From Labilithrix luteola (GTDB lineage Bacteria > Myxococcota_A > Polyangia > Polyangiales > Polyangiaceae): 64,000 nucleotides of DNA. The stretch spans positions 10,521,501-10,585,500 of the forward strand of contig NZ_CP012333.1 of assembly GCF_001263205.1 (NCBI RefSeq). Direction: 5' to 3'. This document shows positions 35,908-43,930 of the stretch, piece by piece. The notes beneath the pieces were generated by a model. It had not been told where the DNA came from and searched no databases. It saw only the letters and a program-made list of their open reading frames with translations. The position numbers and the translations under genes were made by a program. Every line of letters starts with the position of its first letter. The stretch's first letter is position 1.

Positions 35908-37179
35908 GTGGCAGCGCCCTCGTCGCGACCGCGTCTTCGCCCCATCGAAATCATCGTCGTTCCGGACGAACGACTCGGCCGGGCCATCGTTCTCCGGGAC
36001 ACCCAGGGAATCGCGCCCAACGCGCGCGCCCTCCCGATGGACCTCGAGCCGATCCTCGCCCGCTTCACCGGGAGGCTGACCTGCGAGCAGATCGCCCAGC
36101 AGGCATCGGCCGCCATCGGTCAGCGAGTACCGGTCGACATCGTCATCAAGCTCGCCACCGATCTCGAAGATCGCCTCTTCGCGTTCGGCGCGCCCTACCA
36201 GGCGGCTCGGGCGCGGATCGAACGCGAGTTCGCCGACGCCGACGTCCGCGAGGCCTCGCACGCGGGGAGCGCCTACCACGGCGAGCCCGGCAAGCTGGCC
36301 GACTACATCGACAACGACTGCTTCGGCATCGCGAGCGGACCGGGACGGCCGAAGTCCGGGCCAAAAGGCTCGAACAGGTCGAACGGCAAGTCGAGCGACC
36401 GCCTGGTCGCTCTGATCGCACCGCACATCGACCCCTGGCGGGGCGCCCGCTGCTACGGCGAGGCCTACGGCGTCCTGGCGAAAACGATTCCGACCGACGT
36501 TGAAACCTTCGTCCTGTTCGGAACATCTCATGCACCGATGGAGGCACCGTTCGCTCTGTGCCGGAAGGCCTTCGATACGCCGTTCGGCCACGTCGCGGCC
36601 GACCACGACTCCATCGACTTCATCGCCGGCGCGTGCGACTTCGACCCCTACGTCGACCAGTTCAACCACAAGCGCGAGCACTCGCTCGAGTTCCAGGTGG
36701 TGTTCCTGAAGCACCTGCTCGGAAGGCGCCGCGCGCGCATCATCCCGATTTTGGCGGGGCTCGGTGAACAGCAGTTCAGCGCCACGAGCCCGAAACAGAG
36801 CAAGTCGATCGAGCGCTTCTACGAGGCCGTTCGCAAGATCGTGCACGACAAGCGCGCCGTGGTGGTCGCCGGCGCCGACTTCGCACACGTCGGCCCACGC
36901 TTCGGCGATCCCCGGCCGCTCGACGACCGCGAGCGCCGAAGGCTCGACGCCACCGACCGGGAGTCGATCGACTTCGCCACGCGGCTCGATGCCGAAGGCT
37001 TCTTCCGCCACGTCGCCAGCGATCTCGACACACGCCGCGTGTGCGGGCTCGCCCCGATCTATTCGCTCCTCCGCACGGTGAGCGACGGCGCACGTGGTCG
37101 GCTCGGTCACTACGAACAGACGGTCGATCCGGAAGAAGGCTCGATCGTCAGCCACGCCGCCGTCGGATTCTACGAATGA
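35908..37179 (+). CDS. Memo-like / AmmeMemoRadiSam system protein B
   Basis: 423 aa from GTG 35908. Residues ~1-110 form a small N-terminal domain (LARFTGRLTCEQIAQQASAA, PqqD-like winged-helix flavour). The Memo domain follows: SAYHGEPGKLADYI, LIAPHIDPWRGARCYGEAY, FVLFGTSHAP, HKREHSLEFQVVFLKHLL and VVVAGADFAHVGPRFG, which contain the His/Asp/Cys residues typical of Memo/LigB-like folds. Partners AMMECR1 and the radical SAM protein are not in the window. Its stop overlaps the start of the thioesterase-like gene, so the two products may work together. Confidence 0.85.
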   Translation: MAAPSSRPRLRPIEIIVVPDERLGRAIVLRDTQGIAPNARALPMDLEPILARFTGRLTCEQIAQQASAAIGQRVPVDIVIKLATDLEDRLFAFGAPYQAARARIEREFADADVREASHAGSAYHGEPGKLADYIDNDCFGIASGPGRPKSGPKGSNRSNGKSSDRLVALIAPHIDPWRGARCYGEAYGVLAKTIPTDVETFVLFGTSHAPMEAPFALCRKAFDTPFGHVAADHDSIDFIAGACDFDPYVDQFNHKREHSLEFQVVFLKHLLGRRRARIIPILAGLGEQQFSATSPKQSKSIERFYEAVRKIVHDKRAVVVAGADFAHVGPRFGDPRPLDDRERRRLDATDRESIDFATRLDAEGFFRHVASDLDTRRVCGLAPIYSLLRTVSDGARGRLGHYEQTVDPEEGSIVSHAAVGFYE

Positions 37180-38108
37180 CCCGCGCTCCTCTCATTCCTC
37201 CTCTTCCTCCACGCAGCTACGCCGAGTTCGAGGAGGGCTTCAAAGACAGCGGCACCGCCGAACTCCTTCCTCGTTACGAGGACATCACGCAAGACGGTCG
37301 GGTGATCCTGACGGCGCTTGCCCACGGTCTGGGCGCTTCGGCGTGGCGAACATTGCTGCGCGAGCTGCCGGCCATCGAACGCTTCCGAGAAGAGGGCATC
37401 CTTCCGATCCTGAGCCGCATGGTCATCGTGGGCGAGCAGGGCCCGTTCTCAGTGAACACGCCGGTCCGCTACGTGGGCACCTGGCGCTTCGCGCGGGAGC
37501 GCAATGGCGACCGCCTCTTCCTCAACATGTGGCTCGAGGCACGCGCGCCCGTCGCGTCGACGTTCGGCCCCACGCCGGGCAGGAACGCCGAGACCGCCGT
37601 GTGCGGTCGCATCTTCGCCGAGCACGTGATCACACGGCCGTTCGGGCCGCCGGAGAAGCGCAAGGTTACGCGTCTCGAGGCCCCCGGCATCCCCGCGACG
37701 GTCGAAGAGTACGACTTCGAGAGCGCCGAGAGCTTGGTTGGAGATGCCACGCTCGAGGACGGCGGCGACATGCAGTTCGGCCTGATGCACACGGACTCGA
37801 ACCAGCACGTGAACTCGCTCGTCTACCCGCGTCTCTTCGAAGAAGCGGTGGTACGCCGGCTCTTCTCTTCTTCTTCTTCGTCCTCGAGCTCGGCCCCCGA
37901 ACTGTCGGTCGACCCCAAGAGTCTCGTCGCACGAGCCGTCGAGATGCGCTGGCGAAAGCCCTTCTTCACTGGCGATCGCGCCCAGCTCGGCCTCCGTCTC
38001 GTCCCACCGCCCGCCGATTCGCCGTGGAAGACCAGCGCAATCGGGGCCTTTTCCCCGGTCGGCGCGGGATCGAAGCCGAGCTGCACGCTTCAGCTTTGGA
38101 TGGCCTGA
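37176..38108 (+). CDS. Double-hotdog (acyl-ACP thioesterase-like) protein
   Basis: 310 aa. The ATG overlaps the preceding stop. The key hint is MHTDSNQHVNSLVYPRLFEE, which matches the Asp/Asn-x-His-Val-Asn motif of acyl-ACP thioesterases and 4HBT hotdog proteins. The first half (ILSRMVIVGEQGPFSVNTPV, RYVGTWRFAR) would be the other hotdog. A run of nine serines, encoded partly by a TCT repeat at 37867-37881, sits in the second half. An acyl-thioester hydrolase role is probable but the substrate is unknown. Confidence 0.65.
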   Translation: MTRAPLIPPLPPRSYAEFEEGFKDSGTAELLPRYEDITQDGRVILTALAHGLGASAWRTLLRELPAIERFREEGILPILSRMVIVGEQGPFSVNTPVRYVGTWRFARERNGDRLFLNMWLEARAPVASTFGPTPGRNAETAVCGRIFAEHVITRPFGPPEKRKVTRLEAPGIPATVEEYDFESAESLVGDATLEDGGDMQFGLMHTDSNQHVNSLVYPRLFEEAVVRRLFSSSSSSSSSAPELSVDPKSLVARAVEMRWRKPFFTGDRAQLGLRLVPPPADSPWKTSAIGAFSPVGAGSKPSCTLQLWMA

Positions 38109-38245
38109 ACGCTCCTGGAAGGGTGCGTTCGGAAGTTTTTGATACCTGATGAAATTCGAGGATTGACCAACGAAGCGGGTCCGCGTAGAAGCTTCTTCGT
38201 CGCTTCGAGAGGGGCGACGGCAGCGAGCAGGCGGTTGGCGCCTAT

Positions 38246-38265
38246 CAATTGCGTCACTGCAATTG
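38246..38265. repeat. Short perfect inverted repeat upstream of tRNA-Gly
   Basis: CAATTGC and GCAATTG flank a six-base loop, about 22 bases before the first tRNA. It has no T tract, so it is more likely an operator or chance hairpin than a terminator for the gene ending at 38108. Confidence 0.35.
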
Positions 38266-38287
38266 GGCATTCCCTGGTCAGCGCGTT

Positions 38288-38359
38288 GCGGGAGTAACTC
38301 AGTGGTAGAGTGCCACCTTGCCAAGGTGGACGTCGAGGGTTCGAATCCCTTCTCCCGCT
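38288..38359 (+). tRNA. tRNA-Gly (anticodon GCC)
   Basis: The 72-nt sequence folds into a cloverleaf: acceptor GCGGGAG pairs with CTCCCGC, anticodon stem CCACC/GGTGG with loop TTGCCAA (anticodon GCC), and T-arm loop GGTTCGAATCC-type. Discriminator is T and CCA is not encoded. An identical copy lies 245 bases downstream. Confidence 0.97.
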
Positions 38360-38371
38360 CAAGAGTCTTCC

Positions 38372-38414
38372 AGAAGGCCGGCACCGAGGTTACTCAGGCC
38401 GGCTTTCTAGTTTT
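38372..38414 (+). terminator. Rho-independent terminator after first tRNA-Gly
   Basis: AGAAGGCCGGC pairs with GCCGGCTTTCT (one G-T wobble, inner CCGAGG/TCAGG extension), followed by TTTT at 38411-38414. Confidence 0.75.
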
Positions 38415-38532
38415 GTCGGATCGTCACTCAGCGTGTGTTTGAGCTCGCTCAGCTCGCTTCTAAACAGAGCGACGAAAGCGAGCTGGCAGAGGTCCCCACG
38501 GTCACGTTGGGGCCTCCCCTAGCCAGCGTATT

Positions 38533-38604
38533 GCGGGAGTAACTCAGTGGTAGAGTGCCACCTTGCCAAGGTGGACGTCGAGGGTTCGAATCCCTTCTCC
38601 CGCT
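38533..38604 (+). tRNA. tRNA-Gly (anticodon GCC), second copy
   Basis: Identical in all 72 positions to the copy at 38288, with the same GCC anticodon and un-encoded CCA. The few bases before it (GCGTATTGC against GCGCGTTGC) and the hairpin after it are also similar, so the whole unit with its terminator was duplicated. Confidence 0.97.
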
Positions 38605-38615
38605 CAAGGGTCCCA

Positions 38616-38656
38616 AGAGCCGGTTCCGAGATCCTCGGGCCGGCTTTCTTCTTTTT
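38616..38656 (+). terminator. Rho-independent terminator after second tRNA-Gly
   Basis: AGCCGG/CCGGCT outer stem with inner TCCGAG/CTCGGG, then a T-rich stretch ending TTTTT at 38652-38656. Confidence 0.75.
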
Positions 38657-38724
38657 GTCGCTCACCGTGGACCTCCCCGACTCATTCCGGGCAGGCGACG
38701 AGCTCCAACCCGCCGGCGGCCGGA

Positions 38725-39140
38725 GAGATCTGACCGACGTTGACCGGCCGACCGGAGCGGAGAGATCCGACCGACGTTGAAGTCGGCGCGGAGGTTGAAG
38801 CCGAGCAGCCGGAGGGATCTGGCCGACGTCGGAGCGATCTGACCGACGTTGAAGCCGTCGGAGAGATCTGACCGACCTTGAAGCTGGGCCGGCGTTGAAG
38901 CTGCCCGGGAAACCGGACCGACAGGGCGGGGCCGAGAGACCTGACCGACAGTGAGACCGGCGCGGAGACCCGACCGACATTCGGCGGCCGGAGAGATCTG
39001 AGCGACGTTGAAGCTGGGTGGGCGGGCGTTGAAGCTGGCCGGGAGACCGGACCGACAGTGAAACCGGCGCGTTGAAGCCGCCACGGGGCCGGGAGACCAG
39101 ACCGACAGTGAAACGGGCGCCGAGACCCGACCGACGTTGA
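38725..39140 (+). repeat. Array of about 12 degenerate GAGATCTGACCGACGTTGA repeats
   Basis: The intergenic stretch is built from variants of one ~19-base unit, for example GAGATCTGACCGACGTTGA at 38725, GAGATCCGACCGACGTTGA, GAGACCTGACCGACAGTGA and GAGACCCGACCGACGTTGA at the end, separated by variable spacers that often read AAGCTGG or CGGCGCG. Spacing is irregular (about 20-60 bases). Long frames through it are arginine/serine low complexity and not gene-like. The same unit recurs inverted at 46366-46683 and as the GACCGACGTTGA core near 43958-44037. Confidence 0.8.
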
Positions 39141-39268
39141 GCCTGCGTCCAGCCCAGCGACCGCCGCTAGCCCTCCGGGAGGAGCGCCAGTCTGTCGCAC
39201 CGACGCAGACCTCTTCCATCACGCCTGCTCCGATGTCGAAGTCCGATCAGTACATCCCGCGTCGCGCC

Positions 39269-40528
39269 TTACGTGGCGGCCACCCCGGAAGCTCCCCACG
39301 GCGCGAAGGGGTCCGGGAACGTGCGCCACCCCTCGGCGCCGAGCACCATCTCTTCGTCCGTGAGAAGCGCCGCATCGAACCCCACGCGCAGAGCCAACTC
39401 GTCCATGTTCGTCCCGATCAGCACGAGCTCCTGACGTCGATCACCCCAGGGAGCCTGCCAGTTCGAACGGATCTCGTCGTAGCGAACCCTGTCCGTCGGC
39501 CACAATTGCGTTGGCGCCGCCGCCCACCAGATGCCCGCACGTTCCGTCCGGCACGCGGCGCCGGCTTGCGACCACACGCCGACGTCGCTCATGCGAGTGG
39601 CAAGCCAGAGGAACCCCTTCGAGCGCAGAACGCCCGGCCATTCGGCACCGAGCCACGCGTGCAGGCGTGCGGGGGGAAAAGGCCGACGCGCGCGATAGAC
39701 GAAGCTGCGGATCCCGTACTCGACGGTCTCGGGCGTGTGTTCACCCGCGAGCTCGCGCGCCCAGCCCGCGCTCTCTGAAGCCTTCACGTCGTCGAAGAGA
39801 CCGGTGCCCAAAACCTCCCGCAAGGCGACGTTGCCGTGTGAGGCCGACACGACACGCGCGCCGGGGTTCAGATGGTGCAAGATGGCCTCGAGGCGCCTCA
39901 CCTCCTCGGTGGAGACGAGATCGCTCTTGGTGATGACGAGTACGTTCGCGAACTCGACCTGGTCGACCAACAGGTCGACGATCGTGCGCTCGTCCTCGGG
40001 ACCGCTCGCAATACCACGGTGGTGGAGCTCATCGATCGAGGCGTACTGCCGCAAAAAATTGAACGCATCGACGACGGTGACCATGGTGTCGAGGCGCGCG
40101 ACGTCGGAGAGGCTGAACCCCTCCGCATCGCGGAAAGAAAACGTCGCCGCGATGGGCATCGGCTCACCCACTCCTGTCGACTCGATCAGCAAATAATCGA
40201 ACCGCCGCTCGCGCGCGAGGCGCGCTACCTCCGCGAGAAGATCCTCGCGCAGCGTGCAGCAGATGCACCCGTTCTGCATCTGAACGAAGCGCTCCTCGGT
40301 CCGATCGAGCGTCGCGTCGCCACGCCTCACGAGCTCGGCATCGACGTTCACCTCGCTCATGTCGTTGACGATCACGGCGACGCGCAATCCCTCGCGGTTC
40401 TGCAACACGCGATTCAGCAGGGTGGTCTTTCCTGCTCCCAAGAACCCCGAGAGCACGGTCACTGGAAGGCGCTCTTCGAGAGGCACTGGAGGATGGGCAG
40501 GCATGGAGACGGGGTCGAACGGTCGCAT
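39269..40528 (-). CDS. COG0523 (CobW/ZigA-type) metallochaperone GTPase
   Basis: 419 aa. ATG 40528 is preferred because AAAGGAGG lies 7 bases upstream (40536-40543); a further ATG at 40546 precedes it. Walker A GFLGAGKTTLLN, the metal-binding NGCICCT (CxCC), ESTGVGEP and the nucleotide motif TKSDL are all present, with a CobW C-terminal domain ending in DGWRTFPDPFAPW-like GWRTFPDPFAPWGAS. This subgroup (ZigA/YciC-like) delivers zinc under starvation. It is divergent from the L33-like/COG0523 pair at 40616 across a palindromic operator. Confidence 0.9.
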   Translation of the reverse strand: MRPFDPVSMPAHPPVPLEERLPVTVLSGFLGAGKTTLLNRVLQNREGLRVAVIVNDMSEVNVDAELVRRGDATLDRTEERFVQMQNGCICCTLREDLLAEVARLARERRFDYLLIESTGVGEPMPIAATFSFRDAEGFSLSDVARLDTMVTVVDAFNFLRQYASIDELHHRGIASGPEDERTIVDLLVDQVEFANVLVITKSDLVSTEEVRRLEAILHHLNPGARVVSASHGNVALREVLGTGLFDDVKASESAGWARELAGEHTPETVEYGIRSFVYRARRPFPPARLHAWLGAEWPGVLRSKGFLWLATRMSDVGVWSQAGAACRTERAGIWWAAAPTQLWPTDRVRYDEIRSNWQAPWGDRRQELVLIGTNMDELALRVGFDAALLTDEEMVLGAEGWRTFPDPFAPWGASGVAAT

Positions 40529-40578
40529 CGGCGAACCTCCTTTCATGTTGGCGAGCGGAGGAACCCGAGACTATATAA

Positions 40579-40595
40579 TTGCAACTCAGTTGCAA
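40579..40595. promoter_or_regulatory. 17-bp perfect palindrome, putative Zur/Fur-family operator
   Basis: TTGCAACT-C-AGTTGCAA between two divergent COG0523 genes. A TATAAT at 40574-40579 for the plus strand runs into its left edge, so a bound repressor would block transcription. A near-identical site (42984-43002) precedes the third COG0523 gene. Assignment to Zur is inferred from the genes controlled, not from a known matrix. Confidence 0.7.
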
Positions 40596-40615
40596 CATTA
40601 ACAAGAAAGCCGACG

Positions 40616-40699
40616 ATGCGTGACGCCATCCAGCTCGTTTCGACTGCCGGCACCGGGTTCTGCGACTACCCGACGAAGAACAAGCGTTCCACGCAATGA
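40616..40699 (+). CDS. 27-aa ribosomal protein L33-like ORF (truncated)
   Basis: MRDAIQLVSTAGTGFCDYPT then KNKRSTQ and stop. This aligns with the N-terminal half of ribosomal protein L33 (consensus M-R-D-x-I-x-L-x-S-T-A-G-T-G-x-x-Y-x-T-x-K-N-K-R) but ends where L33 normally continues for another ~25 residues. The stop overlaps the ATG of the following GTPase (ATGA). Zinc-free L33 paralogues are commonly in Zur regulons with COG0523 genes, so this looks like a shortened paralogue or a leader that keeps translational coupling. Confidence 0.6.
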   Translation: MRDAIQLVSTAGTGFCDYPTKNKRSTQ

Positions 40700-41718
40700 C
40701 GGTGCCCAAGATCCCCGTCATCGTCCTCACTGGCTTTCTCGGAAGCGGCAAGACGACGATCCTGAAGCACCTCTTGTCGCTCGACGAAATGCGCGACAGC
40801 GCGGTGCTCATCAACGAATTCGGCGAGATCGCCCTCGACCACCACTTGGTCGCCGACGTGCGCGAGGACGCGATCATCCTCGCCTCGGGATGCGTCTGCT
40901 GTTCCGTTCGCAACGACCTCGTCCGCGCCCTCTGCGAGCTATGGGTGAAGGCCGCGCGTCACGAGATACCGCCGTTCCGTCGGGTCATCCTCGAGACGAC
41001 CGGGCTCGCGGATCCGACGCCGGTGCTGGGCACGCTCGCCAAGAACGGACTCGTCACATCGATCTATCGACGCGCGGGGCTCGTGACGACCGTGGACGCG
41101 CAGCACGCCATGGCCCAGCTCGAGCATCATCCGGAGGCCGTCAAACAGGTCGCATTGGCGGACCAAATCGTGGTCACGAAGGCCGACCTCACCGGACCGG
41201 AAGAGCGTGCGGGCCTCGTTCGTCGTTTGCGAACGATCCAATGCTTCGCTCCGATTCTCGAGAGCGCGCGCGGCAACGTCGCGCCGAACGACCTCTTCGG
41301 CACGGGGAAATCGACGAATGGATCGCGTCCTTCGGATTCCTCCGCCGACGAGCACGCTCACGACGGTGCGGGCCACGTCCACGACGGCTCCGTGCGGACG
41401 TTCTCGATCGAGACCGGCATGCTCTCGTTCCATCGCTTCGCGCTGTGGCTTGCGACGGTTAGCCAACTTTACGGCGGCCGCTTGCTGCGGATGAAAGGCA
41501 TCCTCCACGTGGACGACGAACCGACGCCGGTCGTCGTCCAATCCGTGCAGCATGTCGTCTACCCGACCGAGTCACTCCCCCGCTGGCCCAGCGGCGAGCC
41601 ACGCACGCGGCTCATTTTCATCGTGCAAGATTTCGACGATGAGCTCATTGCCCGATTTCGAACCAGCATCGCGGAGCTCGCCCCCGACGCCGATGCAACG
41701 GCGATGCACGTTCCCTAG
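40696..41718 (+). CDS. COG0523 family GTPase with His-rich loop
   Basis: 340 aa. Walker A GFLGSGKTTILK, CxCC in SGCVCCSVRNDL, ETTGLADP and VTKADL are clear. Between the GTPase and CobW C-terminal domains sits a metal-binding loop, DEHAHDGAGHVHDGS. This is a different COG0523 subgroup from the two ZigA-like neighbours (shorter C-terminal domain). It is translated together with the L33-like ORF and under the palindrome at 40579. A zinc-chaperone role under metal limitation is inferred. Confidence 0.9.
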   Translation: MTVPKIPVIVLTGFLGSGKTTILKHLLSLDEMRDSAVLINEFGEIALDHHLVADVREDAIILASGCVCCSVRNDLVRALCELWVKAARHEIPPFRRVILETTGLADPTPVLGTLAKNGLVTSIYRRAGLVTTVDAQHAMAQLEHHPEAVKQVALADQIVVTKADLTGPEERAGLVRRLRTIQCFAPILESARGNVAPNDLFGTGKSTNGSRPSDSSADEHAHDGAGHVHDGSVRTFSIETGMLSFHRFALWLATVSQLYGGRLLRMKGILHVDDEPTPVVVQSVQHVVYPTESLPRWPSGEPRTRLIFIVQDFDDELIARFRTSIAELAPDADATAMHVP

Positions 41719-41738
41719 CGCCGGGTGTGCGCCCAAGG

Positions 41739-42974
41739 TCATCCCTCCCCTGCAGCGGGCTCGTCTTGCCAGGCCGGGAACGGATCCTCGTACGACCTCC
41801 ACGACACGGGCCCCTCACTCATTTCCCCGTCGGTGAGCACGCACGCTTCGAGCGCCGCGCGCATCGCTTCGTGGTCCATGCGATCGCCGATGAAAACGAG
41901 CTCCTGTCGACGATCGCCGAAGGGCCCTTCGAAGTCGCGCTCGATGGCGGCGCGCGACTCGGCGTCGTCGGGCCACTCGTCCTTCGGCAGCGCGGCATAC
42001 CAAATCCCGGCCGCTTCGCAGCTCGCGGCACCACCAGCGTGCGACCAGAGCCCGATGACGTCGAGGCGGCTTGCGAGCCAGAAGAACCCTTTCGAGCGGA
42101 GCACCCCGCGCCAGTAGGATCCCTCGTCCAGGAATGCCGAGAAGCGCGCCGGATGGAAGGGACGACGCGAGCGATAGACGAAGCTCGTGATGCCGTACGT
42201 CTCCGTCTCGGGAGCGTGCTCGCCACGCATCTCCTTCAGCCAGCCGGGTGCCTGCGCGGCGCGTTCGAAGTCGAAGAGCCCCGTGTTCAGGATGTCCGCG
42301 AGGGGGAGCTTGCCTCGCTCCGAGCGGACGATGCGCGCATCGCGATTGAGCGAACGAAGCATGGACTCGAGGCGCGGGACGTCCGCCGCCGCGACCAGAT
42401 CGAGCTTCGAGAGCACGAGCACGTCGGCGAACTCCACCTGCTGGACGAGCAGATCGGGGACGGTGCGTTCATCGTCCTCGCTGAGCGCAATCCGGCGCGC
42501 GCGCAGGTCGTCCTCGCTGTACCAATCGCGCAGGAAGCGCGTGGCATCGACGACGGTGACCATCGTGTCCAGACGCGCAACGTCCGAGAGGCTCCTCCCG
42601 TCATCGCCCTCGAAGGTGAACGTCTCGGCGACGGGAAGCGGTTCGGAAATCCCGGTCGATTCGACGAGGAGGTAATCGAAACGTCCCTCTTTGGCGAGCT
42701 TCGCGACTTCGAGAAGGAGATCTTCGCGCAGCGTGCAGCAGATGCAGCCGTTCTGCATTTCGACCAGCTTCTCGTCGAGGCGCGAGAGCTTGCCGGCGCC
42801 CGTTTCGACGAGCCGCGCGTCGATGTTGACCTCACTCATGTCGTTCACGATGACGGCGACGCGCAGCCCCTCGCGGTTCGCTAGAACGTGGTTGAGGATG
42901 GTGGTTTTGCCGGCGCCGAGGAATCCGGAGAGAACGGAAACGGGCAACTTCTGGGAATCGCGCGGGTGTGTCAT
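41739..42974 (-). CDS. COG0523 (CobW/ZigA-type) metallochaperone GTPase, second paralogue
   Basis: 411 aa from ATG 42974 (a TTG two codons upstream is the alternative). Very similar in layout to the protein at 39269-40528: GFLGAGKTTILNHVLANREG, NDMSEVNID, NGCICCTLREDLL, ESTGISEP, LSKLDL, and the same C-terminal GVLRSKGFFWLASR, then RRQELVFIGDRMD. It probably arose by duplication of that gene. A near-perfect copy of the palindromic operator lies about 10 bases upstream of the start, overlapping the ribosome-binding region. Confidence 0.9.
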   Translation of the reverse strand: MTHPRDSQKLPVSVLSGFLGAGKTTILNHVLANREGLRVAVIVNDMSEVNIDARLVETGAGKLSRLDEKLVEMQNGCICCTLREDLLLEVAKLAKEGRFDYLLVESTGISEPLPVAETFTFEGDDGRSLSDVARLDTMVTVVDATRFLRDWYSEDDLRARRIALSEDDERTVPDLLVQQVEFADVLVLSKLDLVAAADVPRLESMLRSLNRDARIVRSERGKLPLADILNTGLFDFERAAQAPGWLKEMRGEHAPETETYGITSFVYRSRRPFHPARFSAFLDEGSYWRGVLRSKGFFWLASRLDVIGLWSHAGGAASCEAAGIWYAALPKDEWPDDAESRAAIERDFEGPFGDRRQELVFIGDRMDHEAMRAALEACVLTDGEMSEGPVSWRSYEDPFPAWQDEPAAGEG

Positions 42975-42983
42975 GAGCAAGTT

Positions 42984-43002
42984 AATGCAACTCAGTTGCG
43001 TT
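42984..43002. promoter_or_regulatory. Second copy of the putative metalloregulator operator
   Basis: AATGCAACT-C-AGTTGCGTT, a 19-bp inverted repeat with one mismatch, matching the 40579 palindrome in its central GCAACTCAGTTGC. It lies immediately before the start of the COG0523 gene on the minus strand and may also affect the PPOX gene at 43140 on the plus strand. Confidence 0.65.
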
Positions 43003-43139
43003 ACGTGTCAATCGCCGATATTGCCAATGCACCATGAATGCATTTGCAACATAAGACTCATCCGCTGGCCGGGCGAGTCGGGCTCGTTCGTCGCCCGCAC
43101 GTGGCTTGCGTTCGAGAGCCCCTGGAGGATACTTCGCGC

Positions 43140-43781
43140 ATGGCCGAGCATCGCCTCACGTCCGAAACGATCGTGACAGAAGCGGAGCTACGGCAACTCA
43201 TCGGTGAGCCGACAGAGCTGGTACGGTCCAAGATCAGCGACCGGCTCAACGCGCTGACGCGTCAGTTCATCGAGCGGTCGCCGTTCCTCTGTCTCGCAAC
43301 GTCGGACGAGAACGGCCTTTGCGATGTGAGCCCGCGTGGCGATCCGGCCGGATTCGTTCGCATCCTCGACGACGCGACGTTGCTGATCCCAGAGCGCCCC
43401 GGCAATCGGCTAGCCGATTCCCTCCGCAACATTCTCGGCAATCCGCGCGTCGGCTTACTGTTCGTGGTCCCGGGGGTGACGGACACGTTCCGCGTGAATG
43501 GTCGGGCAACGCTCACGACCGACGTTGGGCTCCTCGCGCAGTGCGTGGTCGAGGGCAAGACGCCGAAGCTCGGAATCCTCGTCGACATCGAATCGGCGTA
43601 CACGCATTGCTCGAAGGCATTCCTTCGCTCGCAGCTCTGGGACCCGACACGATTCGTCGACCGTTCGGAGCTACCGACGAACGGCCAGGTCCACAGGGCA
43701 CTTCAAGGCGACACCTTCGATGCCGAGCAATACGACGCCGAGCGTGCCGCGCGCTACGCCCGCCGCGAAGGGTTCTATTGA
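43140..43781 (+). CDS. FMN-dependent PPOX-type flavoprotein (MSMEG_1061-like)
   Basis: 213 aa from ATG 43140, with GGAGG about 12 bases upstream. Fold markers are FLCLATSDENGLCDVSPRGD, LLIPERPGNRLADSLRNIL, GLLFVVPGVTDTFRVNGRAT and ILVDIESAYTHCSKAFLRSQ, the pattern of the PPOX flavoproteins related to pyridoxamine-phosphate oxidase. These bind FMN or F420; substrates are usually unknown. It starts 137 bp from a metalloregulator operator and might belong to that regulon, but this is only positional. Confidence 0.85.
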   Translation: MAEHRLTSETIVTEAELRQLIGEPTELVRSKISDRLNALTRQFIERSPFLCLATSDENGLCDVSPRGDPAGFVRILDDATLLIPERPGNRLADSLRNILGNPRVGLLFVVPGVTDTFRVNGRATLTTDVGLLAQCVVEGKTPKLGILVDIESAYTHCSKAFLRSQLWDPTRFVDRSELPTNGQVHRALQGDTFDAEQYDAERAARYARREGFY

Positions 43782-43873
43782 GGCTCGTCGCGTTGCCGAA
43801 TGGACACATTCGTCCTGGCGCTGCAGAACTCCCGCGAGGACGGCATGACTAACTCAAAGCTGGCCAGAGCGTC

Positions 43874-43919
43874 AGGGCGAACACACCGACCGTCGTAGGG
43901 CGAACACACCGACCGTCGT
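43874..43919 (+). repeat. Two tandem 23-bp units
   Basis: Exact tandem duplication with period 23; each unit begins AGGGCGAACACACCGACCGT and contains a variant (CCGACCGTCGT) of the dispersed GACCGACGTTGA core. Confidence 0.75.
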
Positions 43920-43930
43920 TGGGTCCCTCG

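Noticed and set aside
38288..38604. tRNA-associated attachment site of a genomic island
   Set aside because: No integrase gene and no partial tRNA repeat elsewhere in the window; the second copy is a complete functional tRNA.
38725..39140. CRISPR array
   Set aside because: Units are degenerate and spacing is irregular (about 20-60 bases), spacers are low-complexity, and no cas gene is near.
38662..39222. Protein-coding gene across the repeat array
   Set aside because: Open frames consist of Arg/Ser/Pro low-complexity repeats dictated by the DNA repeat, without start signals or homology features.
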